Origin: Bifidobacteriaceae bacterium | GTDB taxonomy: Bacteria > Actinomycetota > Actinomycetes > Actinomycetales > WQXJ01 | Direction: 5' to 3' | Assembly: GCA_031256885.1 (NCBI GenBank) | Contig: JAIRPS010000154.1 | Span: 1 to 5,265, forward strand | Length of the DNA stretch: 5,265 nt | In this document: positions 1 to 5,253 of the stretch, in pieces | Position numbering within the stretch: position 1 is the stretch's first letter | Layout: the number at the start of each line of letters is the position of its first letter | Notes under the pieces: model-generated | What the model was told of the DNA's origin: nothing | Databases searched by the model: none | The model's input: only the letters and a program-made list of their open reading frames with translations | Position numbers and translations under genes: made by a program

Positions 1-75
1 AGCAGCCAGTAAACCAGCTAAAACACTGGTGGGTTGTTGCCAGAACCGCCTGGGTTGTGGCGGGGGGATAAGCAT
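1..75 (-). CDS. Partial CDS: N-terminus of a putative membrane or exported protein
   Basis: An ATG at 75-73 opens a frame that stays open for 25 codons to the window edge. The residues read MLIPPPQPRRFW, then a polar QQPTS, then the start of a hydrophobic run VLAGLLAA. A short Pro-rich cytoplasmic tail with two arginines followed by a hydrophobic segment is what an N-in signal anchor or signal peptide looks like. The start lies 8 bases after the stop of the 384-residue envelope protein on the same strand, so the two are probably co-transcribed and perhaps translationally coupled. I see no strong Shine-Dalgarno sequence just before the ATG, which weakens the call. The family cannot be named from 25 residues. 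The GTG three codons' distance upstream is in another frame and soon meets a stop, so this ATG is the best start. Confidence 0.45.
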   Translation of the reverse strand, partial: MLIPPPQPRRFWQQPTSVLAGLLAA

Positions 76-83
76 GGCACGGC

Positions 84-1238
84 TCAGTAAACGCGAACCG
101 TGGTGTTAACCGCCGGGCCAGGCCGTTCACCAGCAATCACCCGCACGCCAATTGTCCATGTGCCAGGGTTGAGCGTGGGTAAAACCCCTGACCATGTGCC
201 AGTTGAAGAGGTTGTTTGCTGTGGCAACAAGGGTTGACCATCACGCAGCACCTCAAAAGTCGTGTTGGGCTTATCAGACACACTCAGCGAAAAGCCAGTA
301 TCGTCACGCGGCGAAACCAAAACACTGGGACCATCCAAATTGAACGAAGTCCAAGTCCATGAGGAAGTGCCGTCAGCCGCTGTGCTCAAAATGTCAACCG
401 TAGCTACACCTGTGCCAACCCCGGTCAGCGGACCGGAAGTCCAAACACCCTGCTTGTTTGCTCTAAATAGTGCTAACCGGGTGCCTTTTTGCTCAATGCT
501 GATAGTTGCACCAGCCGGTGCCGTGCCAGACAAGATTGGTACAAGCCGGTTTTTCAGATCGCCAGTGCCGGTGTCATTGCTGGTCACAATGACCGCCATC
601 GGATCATAAAGACCTGACGCTGGCTGACCGCCAGCTTGCGGTATTGGTGTGGCGGCGATTGTCGGTAGCTTGGTGGCTGTGGCTGGAGTTGGCGCAGCCT
701 GAGTGACGACATCGGTTTTTGGTGCTGCGGTGACCGTCACAGTGGGGGCTGGTATGTAGCTGGGCACAGTCACCGTGACAGTTTCTGTAGCAGTTACTGT
801 GACTGAAGGGATGGACGGAATCACTGCTGAGGGTTCAACCAGCGGAGCAAGCGATGGCAGCGGTTGCTCAGTGGGGACAGCCGAAGCGACCGCACTGACG
901 CTCGCACTAGGGCTGGGCGATGCGCTTTGGCTGCTCTTATTCAAGGCCACTGGTGTATTTGGGTTACCCGAATCGCCAACTTGCTGCACCAAAGCAGTCA
1001 CCGCCATAGTCAAACTGAGAACTGCCAACGGGAAGGCGATCAGCAGCATGGTGTTCAGTGGGGTGGCTGTTAAGCGTTGACGCAAACCAGGCTTGGGCGC
1101 TGGGGCGGTTGCTTGGCCAGGCGGGTAGGCAAAGGCCGTTGATGGCGGGGCGGCAGTTTGTGAAAACCGTGCCGCAAGCGTTTCCCGAGCTATCAACGAG
1201 GACCCGGGGGCTGGTCGTTGGTCATGGGGGCTTGTCAT
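84..1238 (-). CDS. Single-pass membrane protein with Pro/Ser/Thr stalk and two Ig-like modules
   Basis: The product has 384 residues; the family is not recognised by name. Residues 1-61 are Pro/Ala-rich and presumably cytoplasmic, with K49, R53 and R55 just before a hydrophobic segment at about 62-84 (NTMLLIAFPLAVLSL...), predicting N-in/C-out topology. Residues 88-205 are a low-complexity stalk rich in Ser, Pro, Ala, Thr and Val, with repeated Val-Thr runs at 146-171 (VTVTATETVTVTV, then VTVTA). From about 212 the composition becomes globular and beta-rich, with alternating hydrophobics, turns and Trp in strands (VWTSGP, WTWTSF, GTWSGVL, GTWTIGV). It divides into two repeats at about 212-302 and 303-384 that resemble bacterial Ig-like/beta-sandwich domains. 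No LPxTG sorting motif, lipobox or catalytic motif is visible. The start is supported by AGGAG at 1250-1246 (plus-strand CTCCT), 7 bases upstream. A wall-spanning adhesive or sensory role is inference only. Confidence 0.92.
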   Translation of the reverse strand: MTSPHDQRPAPGSSLIARETLAARFSQTAAPPSTAFAYPPGQATAPAPKPGLRQRLTATPLNTMLLIAFPLAVLSLTMAVTALVQQVGDSGNPNTPVALNKSSQSASPSPSASVSAVASAVPTEQPLPSLAPLVEPSAVIPSIPSVTVTATETVTVTVPSYIPAPTVTVTAAPKTDVVTQAAPTPATATKLPTIAATPIPQAGGQPASGLYDPMAVIVTSNDTGTGDLKNRLVPILSGTAPAGATISIEQKGTRLALFRANKQGVWTSGPLTGVGTGVATVDILSTAADGTSSWTWTSFNLDGPSVLVSPRDDTGFSLSVSDKPNTTFEVLRDGQPLLPQQTTSSTGTWSGVLPTLNPGTWTIGVRVIAGERPGPAVNTTVRVY

Positions 1239-1245
1239 GTTTTGG

Positions 1246-1250
1246 CTCCT
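1246..1250 (-). promoter_or_regulatory. Ribosome binding site of the 384-residue envelope protein
   Basis: CTCCT on the plus strand reads AGGAG on the minus strand and lies 7 bases before the ATG at 1238-1236. It is the strongest Shine-Dalgarno sequence near this start and fixes the start codon. Confidence 0.8.
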
Positions 1251-1372
1251 AGCGCCCCGGCTGACAGGCTGACGGGTGGGGGCTCTGCCGGGCCGGGATG
1301 GGGCGAGTACGGATGGTTTGAGCCTACCACTTCAGCCAAGCCACTTAGTCAAATTCAGCCTATAGCGAAATT

Positions 1373-1383
1373 GTTTGGCAAAC
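1373..1383. repeat. Palindrome GTTTG-G-CAAAC overlapping the -35
   Basis: GTTTGGCAAAC is a perfect 5-bp inverted repeat around one central base. It covers the candidate -35 hexamer of the plus-strand promoter, which suits a repressor operator. A short palindrome can also occur by chance, and no regulator gene is nearby to pair with it. Confidence 0.4.
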
Positions 1384-1404
1384 CGCTTTGGTGCAACTTA
1401 AGCT
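1375..1404 (+). promoter_or_regulatory. Candidate sigma70-type promoter for the small exported protein
   Basis: TTGGCA at 1375-1380 matches the -35 consensus TTGACA at five of six bases. TAAGCT at 1399-1404 fits the actinobacterial -10 pattern TANNNT, and the spacing is 18 bases. Transcription would start near 1411, giving a 5' leader of about 59 bases before the GTG at 1470. A TATAGC at 1361-1366 is a second possible -10, but no -35 lies at a suitable distance from it. Confidence 0.4.
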
Positions 1405-1415
1405 GAACTAGTTCA
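1404..1415. repeat. 12-bp perfect palindrome TGAACTAGTTCA at the predicted transcription start
   Basis: TGAACTAGTTCA equals its own reverse complement over 12 bases without a spacer. It begins on the last base of the candidate -10 and spans the predicted transcription start, a usual place for a repressor site. Its operator role is inferred from position and symmetry only. Confidence 0.45.
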
Positions 1416-1453
1416 TTGCCTAGCCAACGTCAGCAAAGACTGACCCCATGCCC

Positions 1454-1459
1454 AAGGAG
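1454..1459 (+). promoter_or_regulatory. Ribosome binding site deciding the GTG start at 1470
   Basis: AAGGAG lies 10 bases before GTG 1470-1472. The nearby ATG at 1448 is upstream of this site and out of frame, so it cannot be the start. The Shine-Dalgarno position favours GTG as the initiation codon of the exported protein. Confidence 0.7.
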
Positions 1460-1469
1460 CTAATCCAAC

Positions 1470-1877
1470 GTGACACCAAAAGTGCGGTTAACCAGGACAA
1501 TTGCCGGTGCTGCTGCTGCCGCACTGGCCGTTACCTTATTGATCGTACCGACCAATCAGCCACCCGCGAGCGCCGGTTTTGATCGCTTCAACCAATCAGC
1601 ACAGCCACATATCAGTCTGTCCGGCCAGGTTGTTGAAGTTGCAGATAACACACCTAACGGTGAGCGTTTCTACCTAGTTGTGGACAATGGCCCAACCGTG
1701 GCAGTGGCTGCGGCTGATCAAAATCTGACCTCAGGCGAGCAGATCACGGCTGAGCTTGTCCTGTCCAATCAGTTGCTGGCGAGCCTGGATCAAACCGGAA
1801 AAACCAAACTGATTGCGACCTGGAACGGTCAACAGCAGGTGGACACCATCACTGTCACTCGTAAAACCAAACACTAA
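1470..1877 (+). CDS. Small exported protein, probably all-beta (OB-fold-like)
   Basis: The product has 135 residues and begins with GTG. Residues 1-35 form a classical signal peptide: a basic n-region (K4, R6, R9), a hydrophobic core at about 11-26 (IAGAAAAALAVTLLIV), a Pro-containing c-region, and an ASA motif that predicts cleavage between A35 and G36. There is no lipobox cysteine, and the mature chain of about 100 residues has no cysteine at all. It alternates hydrophobic strands and turns: ISLSGQVVEVAD, RFYLVVDNG, TVAVAAADQ, a SGEQITAELVL segment, TKLIATWNG and VDTITVTR. A GQVV strand, a YLVVDNG hairpin and a later SGEQI turn resemble a small beta-barrel such as an OB fold, but this is a fold guess, not a function. 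No family is recognised. It is divergent from the membrane-anchored stalk protein and may be regulated with it. A terminator-like hairpin follows 8 bases after the stop. Confidence 0.85.
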   Translation: MTPKVRLTRTIAGAAAAALAVTLLIVPTNQPPASAGFDRFNQSAQPHISLSGQVVEVADNTPNGERFYLVVDNGPTVAVAAADQNLTSGEQITAELVLSNQLLASLDQTGKTKLIATWNGQQQVDTITVTRKTKH

Positions 1878-1885
1878 TTCAAACT

Positions 1886-1919
1886 CGCTCCGGGGTGCTA
1901 CCTTTCACGCCCCGGAGCG
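1886..1919 (+). terminator. Hairpin terminator of the exported-protein gene
   Basis: CGCTCCGGGG (1886-1895) pairs perfectly with CCCCGGAGCG (1910-1919). A T-G wobble and a G-C pair extend the stem to 12 bp, leaving a 10-base loop. It starts 8 bases after the TAA at 1875-1877. There is no immediate U-tract, only TTTT at 1928-1931, as is common for actinobacterial terminators. Confidence 0.75.
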
Positions 1920-1947
1920 TCAAACACTTTTGGCGATATAGGGGGGT

Positions 1948-1990
1948 TGCCCCGCCAGGTATGCTCAGGGGGGGCATATTTGGCGGGGCA
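1948..1990 (-). terminator. Long hairpin just after the aminotransferase stop
   Basis: Outer arms TGCCCCGCCA (1948-1957) and TGGCGGGGCA (1981-1990) are perfectly complementary, as are inner arms TATGC (1960-1964) and GCATA (1974-1978). Between them lie GG and TT. These form G-U wobbles in plus-strand RNA, giving a continuous 17-bp stem with a 9-base loop, but A/C mismatches in minus-strand RNA. The hairpin begins 3 bases past the aminotransferase stop (TTA at 1994-1996 on the plus strand), so it probably ends that transcript. It could also serve as a backup terminator for the converging gene. There is no U-tract on the minus side. Confidence 0.7.
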
Positions 1991-1993
1991 CCT

Positions 1994-3385
1994 TTACGCG
2001 GTCACCTCAGCTAATGCCTGAGCAATCACTGCAAGACCTTCCCTGAGTAAACGTTCATCAATCACCAATGGCGGCAGCAACCGCAGCACATTGCGGTGGC
2101 TGCCGCAGTTCAGCACAATCACGCCGGCCTGACGGATTGCCGTAGCCCAACGTGTGGTTGTTTGGGGGTCCGGCAGTTTAGAGCCAGCATGCACCACTTC
2201 CACACCAATCATGGCGCCGCGTCCACGCACCTGACCCAAACAGCGGTTTGTTTGCGCCAAATCCTCCAAAAACTGGCAAACAATTTGCTGAATCACAGCT
2301 GCTCGCTCAGCCAGCTGATTGCGTTCAATCAGGTCAAAGGTGGCTAAACAAGCTGCTGCTGCCGCTGGGTTACCGCCGTAGGTAGTGCCTAAAGCGCCCA
2401 CCGCAGCGCAATCCATCAGCTCGCTGCGTCCCACCACCGCAGCCAGCGGCAAACCGCCCGCCAAAGCCTTGGCCGTAACCAGCAGATCTGGCACAACACC
2501 CTCATGCTCAATTGCCCACAAATGCCCGCTGCGGGCCATACCGCATTGCACTTCATCAGCAATTAACGCCACCTGGTTGGCCTTGCACCAAGCGGCTAAA
2601 GTTGGCACAAACCCAGGCGCCGGCACAATCACTCCGCCTTCACCCTGGATTGGTTCAAGCAGGACAGCCGCCAGGTTACCCACGCCAACTTGATCTTCAA
2701 TCAGATTGATCAGTTGCGCAGCTGCTTGTGGACCAGCCAGCTGATCGCGGTAGGGGTATGAACCAGGCAGGCGGTAAATCTCCGGTGTGAACGGTCCAAA
2801 ACCTTCCCGGTAAGGCCGTGCCCTACCAGTCATTGCCAAAGTCAGATTGGTGCGGCCATGGAATCCGTTTTGCAACACCACAATGCCTGGTCGGCCAGTT
2901 GCCTGCCGCACAATCTTGATCGCATTTTCCACTGCTTCACTGCCGGAACTCATCAATAAGGCGCGATACTCCTGATCAGGCTGTTGTTCGGCATCGGCGG
3001 CGGGGCGCGGGTAAAGCGCTGCCAAACGTTCGGCAACCGCAATGTAGAGTTCATATGGTGTGGTCATGAAGCAGGTGTGGGTGAAAGCCGCTAACTGTTG
3101 CTGCGCTGCTTCAACCACGGCTGGGGCCGCATTACCAACGGAGGTGGTGCCAATGCCGGAACCAAGATCAATCAACGAGTTGCCATCGACATCGACCACC
3201 ACAGCGCCGCTAGCAGCAGCCGCATAAACTGGCATGGTTGGCGCAATTGAATGCACCACGGCAGCAGCTTGACGTTTCGCCAAAGCCAGTGAACGGGGGC
3301 CAGGTATTGGCGTGACCAAACGGCGGATTTGCGGCAAAACTTGGTCACAATCGTCTGGCATCTGGCTGATTGCTGTGTCGGTCAT
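1994..3385 (-). CDS. gabT: Class-III PLP aminotransferase, 4-aminobutyrate aminotransferase type
   Basis: This 463-residue fold-type I PLP enzyme most resembles GabT, which converts 4-aminobutyrate and 2-oxoglutarate to succinate semialdehyde and glutamate in the cytosol. Visible motifs in order: the N-terminal substrate segment DLGSGIGTTSVGN (73-85); the phosphate-binding SSGSEAVENA (146-155); FHGRTN (175-180); EPIQGEGG (244-251); IADEVQCG (275-282), with D277 to the PLP pyridine nitrogen; TAKALAGGLP (304-313), with K306 as the Schiff-base lysine; TTYGGNP (334-340); and NVLRLLPPL (432-440), with R435 as the carboxylate-binding arginine. By motif, I78 and E244 correspond to residues known to set substrate choice in E. 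coli GabT. The length is somewhat above the usual 420-450 residues, from an extended N-terminus. Minus-strand AGGA 6 bases before the ATG supports the start. Related omega-amino acids (ornithine, diaminobutyrate, 5-aminovalerate) remain possible substrates, and no gabD or GABA permease is adjacent. Confidence 0.95.
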   Translation of the reverse strand: MTDTAISQMPDDCDQVLPQIRRLVTPIPGPRSLALAKRQAAAVVHSIAPTMPVYAAAASGAVVVDVDGNSLIDLGSGIGTTSVGNAAPAVVEAAQQQLAAFTHTCFMTTPYELYIAVAERLAALYPRPAADAEQQPDQEYRALLMSSGSEAVENAIKIVRQATGRPGIVVLQNGFHGRTNLTLAMTGRARPYREGFGPFTPEIYRLPGSYPYRDQLAGPQAAAQLINLIEDQVGVGNLAAVLLEPIQGEGGVIVPAPGFVPTLAAWCKANQVALIADEVQCGMARSGHLWAIEHEGVVPDLLVTAKALAGGLPLAAVVGRSELMDCAAVGALGTTYGGNPAAAAACLATFDLIERNQLAERAAVIQQIVCQFLEDLAQTNRCLGQVRGRGAMIGVEVVHAGSKLPDPQTTTRWATAIRQAGVIVLNCGSHRNVLRLLPPLVIDERLLREGLAVIAQALAEVTA

Positions 3386-3404
3386 ATACTTTCCTGGCTG
3401 CTCA

Positions 3405-3432
3405 TGGACAATGGTTTAGCAAATCGTATGGC
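3405..3432 (+). promoter_or_regulatory. Candidate promoter of the ABC transporter operon
   Basis: TGGACA (3405-3410) resembles the -35 consensus, and TATGGC (3427-3432) is a possible -10 after 16 bases. Transcription would begin near 3439, giving a leader of about 15 bases that still contains the AAGGA ribosome site. The -10 lacks the final T, so support is modest. Confidence 0.3.
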
Positions 3433-3452
3433 ACCAACCGGACAAGGACCAA
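3423..3452 (-). promoter_or_regulatory. Candidate promoter of the aminotransferase gene
   Basis: On the minus strand, TTGGTC (3452-3447) and TACGAT (3428-3423) are separated by 18 bases. Transcription would start near 3416, about 30 bases before the ATG at 3385. The -10 fits TANNNT well and the -35 is moderate. The -35 lies against the start codon of the divergent ABC gene. Confidence 0.35.
3444..3448 (+). promoter_or_regulatory. Ribosome binding site deciding the ABC ATPase start
   Basis: AAGGA lies 5 bases before the ATG at 3454. It favours this ATG over the TTG at 3370, which is in frame but sits inside the divergent aminotransferase gene and would add 28 residues unlike any ABC N-terminus. 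Confidence 0.75.
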
Positions 3453-3453
3453 C

Positions 3454-4389
3454 ATGATTGAGTTGCTAGACCTAACCAAACGGTACGGTCCCAAAACTGC
3501 CGTTGATCATCTGACAGTCAATATTCAGCCAGGTCGGGTTACTGGCTTCCTCGGACCAAACGGTGCTGGTAAATCCACCACCATGCGTTTGATTGTCGGT
3601 TTAGACCGGCCAACTGGTGGTCAAGCAACCATCAACGGCCAGGCTTTTACCGCCAGCAAATCACCATTGACGCAGGTCGGTACGCTGCTTGACGCTAAAG
3701 CCTGCCACCCCAGCCGCAGCGGGCGTTCACATTTGATGGGGTTAGCGCTCACTCATGGCTTGTCGCGCCGCCGCGTTGACAACCTGATTGAGTTTGTTGG
3801 GCTTGGCGATGTCGCTCACCGGCGGGTGGGCGGGTATTCGCTGGGCATGTGTCAGCGTTTAGGTATTGCGGCGGCTTTGCTGGGTGATCCGGCGGTTTTG
3901 TTGCTGGACGAGCCGGTCAACGGTCTTGACCCGGAGGGTGTGCGCTGGGTGCGTGATTTAGTGCGCAGCCAAGCCGCCGAAGGGCGCACTGTGTTCCTGT
4001 CTTCACACCTGATGAGCGAAATGGCGCAAACTGCCGACCATCTGGTGATCATTGGTCGAGGAAAGCTGATTGCTGACAGTCCAATCGCCGAAGTATTGGC
4101 TGCAGCATCGGGTGCCGCCACGCGGGTGCGCACACCACAAGCAGAGCAACTGATTGCCGGTTTGGCTGGGCCAGGCATCACCATCACTGCCCAGAGCGAT
4201 GGCGCTTTACTGGTCAGCGGGTTAGCGGCAGCCGACGTTGGTGAGCGGGCAGCCCAATCCGGCTGGGTGTTACATGAGTTATCTCCTGTAGTTAGCTCAC
4301 TTGAGGAGGCATACATGGAATTGACCGATAGCGCGGTGGAATATCGCACCGGAAGTGCGAATAACCAGAAAGGTGCAGCCAATGAGTGA
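3454..4389 (+). CDS. ABC transporter ATP-binding protein, BcrA/DrrA-like exporter type
   Basis: This 311-residue cytoplasmic ATPase drives the permease encoded next to it. Starting at ATG 3454, the protein begins MIELLDLTKRYG, the normal first strand of an ABC domain. Walker A is GPNGAGKS (34-41), the signature is YSLGMCQR (128-135), Walker B is LLLDEP (149-154) with catalytic E153, the D-loop is NGLDPEG (156-162) and the H-loop histidine is H175 in SSHLMSEMA. The Q-loop region reads VGTLLDAKA (75-83), with D80 where many ABC proteins have Gln; Asp or Glu there is usual for this export branch. Residues from about 215 form the C-terminal accessory domain, ending in the family-typical ELSPVVSSLEEAYMELT (265-281). 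Cys133 in the signature is unusual, since Arg or Gly is the common residue. The gene overlaps the permease gene by 8 bp, indicating translational coupling. The substrate is unknown: antibiotic, peptide or lipid export are all possible. Confidence 0.96.
   Translation: MIELLDLTKRYGPKTAVDHLTVNIQPGRVTGFLGPNGAGKSTTMRLIVGLDRPTGGQATINGQAFTASKSPLTQVGTLLDAKACHPSRSGRSHLMGLALTHGLSRRRVDNLIEFVGLGDVAHRRVGGYSLGMCQRLGIAAALLGDPAVLLLDEPVNGLDPEGVRWVRDLVRSQAAEGRTVFLSSHLMSEMAQTADHLVIIGRGKLIADSPIAEVLAAASGAATRVRTPQAEQLIAGLAGPGITITAQSDGALLVSGLAAADVGERAAQSGWVLHELSPVVSSLEEAYMELTDSAVEYRTGSANNQKGAANE
4369..4374 (+). promoter_or_regulatory. Ribosome binding site of the permease, inside the ABC ATPase gene
   Basis: AAAGGT ends 7 bases before the ATG at 4382 and lies within the last codons of the upstream gene. 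It selects ATG 4382 (MSELAERQ) over an in-frame start at 4355, which would add nine residues and has no ribosome site as good. Confidence 0.6.
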
Positions 4390-5194
4390 ACTAGCTGAAC
4401 GCCAAGCTGTAGTGCATTTAGCGACGCGACGGATCGCCGCAGCTGAATGGTTCAAACTGACCCACACTCGCTCCACCTGGGTACTGCTTGGTTTGATGAC
4501 GTTTTGTGCGGCTGGCCTGCCAGTTTTGCTCGCTTTGCTGCAATCACCGGATAATTATGTGGATTTTGACAACATTTTGACACCCGGTGAACAGATTCTC
4601 AACACTGCAAGCGGCGTTGCTCTGAACATCAGCACAATTTTTGCAGTGCTGCTCGGTGCGCTCGTGGTGACCAGCGAGTTCAGTACCGGTGCTATCCGCT
4701 CCACCTGGGCAGCTGCGCCGCGCCGACTCAGTGTACTTATCGGCAAGTGGCTTTGCGTATCAGCAATCAGCGCATTAACAATCTTGGTGGTGCTGGCGAT
4801 TGCTTTAGGAGCTTGGCTGTGGGCTATACGCGGACTGCACTACCAGTTGCCATTTGGTGGCCTGTTGCAGGTGCTGCTTGGCGCAGTTTTCTACCAAATT
4901 GGACTGACCACCTTTGCCCTGTTGGCCGGGGCGATAATTCGTTCAACAGCGGGAACTATTGCTGCTGTATTTGGGTTGATTTGGCTAGTGCCAATCCTCA
5001 TCTCGCAAATTCCGGTGGTCTGGATCAACGATTGTCTGCCCTGGCTGCCAGCTCAAGCTTTGGTCAGGGTGGCAACGATTGACCATTCGGGTGATTATGC
5101 CGGTGGTGCATGGGGTGGCTTGCTGGCAACAATCATTTACGTGGTGCTGTTGGGTTGGCCAGCTTTCTGGTTGACGCGGCGGCGCGACGCTTGA
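4382..5194 (+). CDS. ABC-2 type transporter permease
   Basis: The 270-residue product is an integral membrane subunit that forms the export channel with the ATPase encoded just upstream. Six hydrophobic segments are visible at about 33-53, 80-97, 125-148, 160-184, 189-212 and 244-264, as expected for an ABC-2 half-transporter permease. The amphipathic N-terminus (AAEWFKLTHTRSTW) and the cytoplasmic SEFSTGAIRSTWAAAPRR (98-115) match the pattern of actinobacterial permeases of this class, in which an E-F/Y-x-T-G-x-I-R element precedes a basic APRR loop thought to contact the ATPase. The chain ends in the basic RRRDA, consistent with a cytoplasmic C-terminus. The start at 4382 overlaps the ATPase stop within ATGAGTGA, so the two are translated together and probably dimerise as a 2+2 complex. 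The substrate cannot be read from the sequence. Confidence 0.94.
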   Translation: MSELAERQAVVHLATRRIAAAEWFKLTHTRSTWVLLGLMTFCAAGLPVLLALLQSPDNYVDFDNILTPGEQILNTASGVALNISTIFAVLLGALVVTSEFSTGAIRSTWAAAPRRLSVLIGKWLCVSAISALTILVVLAIALGAWLWAIRGLHYQLPFGGLLQVLLGAVFYQIGLTTFALLAGAIIRSTAGTIAAVFGLIWLVPILISQIPVVWINDCLPWLPAQALVRVATIDHSGDYAGGAWGGLLATIIYVVLLGWPAFWLTRRRDA

Positions 5195-5205
5195 CCTTTG
5201 GTCAA
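5191..5205 (+). terminator. Small hairpin over the permease stop codon, possible weak terminator
   Basis: TTGACC (5191-5196) and GGTCAA (5200-5205) form a perfect 6-bp stem with a TTT loop, and the TGA stop is inside the left arm. Two alternatives compete: CTGGTTGAC (5167-5175) with GTCAACCAG (5201-5209), and CCAGCC (5206-5211) with GGTTGG (5215-5220), which includes one G-U pair. None has a U-tract, so termination here is uncertain. Confidence 0.35.
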
Positions 5206-5241
5206 CCAGCCGCAGGTTGGGTGCAAACTGACGCTTACCGC

Positions 5242-5247
5242 TAGTCT
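5242..5247 (+). promoter_or_regulatory. Possible -10 for a leaderless downstream gene
   Basis: TAGTCT fits TANNNT and lies 6 bases before the ATG at 5254, so transcription could start on or next to that ATG. A -35-like TTGGGT at 5217-5222 is 19 bases upstream. No Shine-Dalgarno sequence precedes the ATG, as expected for a leaderless transcript. The evidence is spacing only. Confidence 0.25.
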
Positions 5248-5253
5248 GGCTAT

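Larger units (their letters stand above)
1239..1469. other. Divergent intergenic region between two envelope/secreted-protein genes
   Basis: This 231-bp stretch separates the starts of the minus-strand membrane protein and the plus-strand exported protein. Its left part (about 1251-1310) is GC-rich; its right part (about 1320-1420) is richer in A+T and holds the likely promoters. The plus-strand promoter and two palindromes are listed separately. For the minus-strand gene I find only a weak candidate: TTGACT (1352-1347) with TAGGCT (1326-1321), whose 20-base spacing is too long to trust. No convincing protein-coding frame, riboswitch or structured RNA is visible here. Confidence 0.6.

Noticed and set aside
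730..804. Several inverted repeats such as GTGACCGTCAC (730-740), GTCACCGTGAC (769-779) and GTCACAGT/ACTGTGAC.
   Set aside because: They follow from repeated Val-Thr codons (GTN ACN) in the stalk of the envelope protein, so no extra DNA-level function is needed.
262..1080. Open frames of 69-115 codons on the plus strand opposite the envelope protein gene.
   Set aside because: They are antisense to a low-complexity coding region, have no ribosome sites and encode no domain.
1448..1580. A short frame from ATG 1448 (MPKELIQRD...) overlapping the exported-protein gene.
   Set aside because: It has a Cys/Arg-rich shadow composition and no ribosome site, whereas the overlapping frame from 1470 has a clear signal peptide.
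1941..1988. G runs (6, 7 and 4 bases) considered as a G-quadruplex.
   Set aside because: The loops between runs are long (21 and 10 bases) and the last two runs are partly paired in the 17-bp hairpin, which explains the region better.
2096..2709. Plus-strand open frames opposite the aminotransferase gene.
   Set aside because: The minus strand here encodes an intact enzyme with all catalytic motifs, and the opposite frames lack ribosome sites and any recognisable domain.
3370..3453. An upstream TTG start that would lengthen the ABC ATPase by 28 residues.
   Set aside because: It would begin inside the divergent aminotransferase gene, has no ribosome site and adds residues before the normal ABC N-terminus. 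ATG 3454 has AAGGA at good spacing.
3852..4382. A 176-codon open frame on the minus strand opposite the ABC ATPase gene.
   Set aside because: It lies fully antisense to a gene with every ABC motif, has no recognisable domain and shows a Ser/Arg/Pro-rich composition typical of an antisense shadow.
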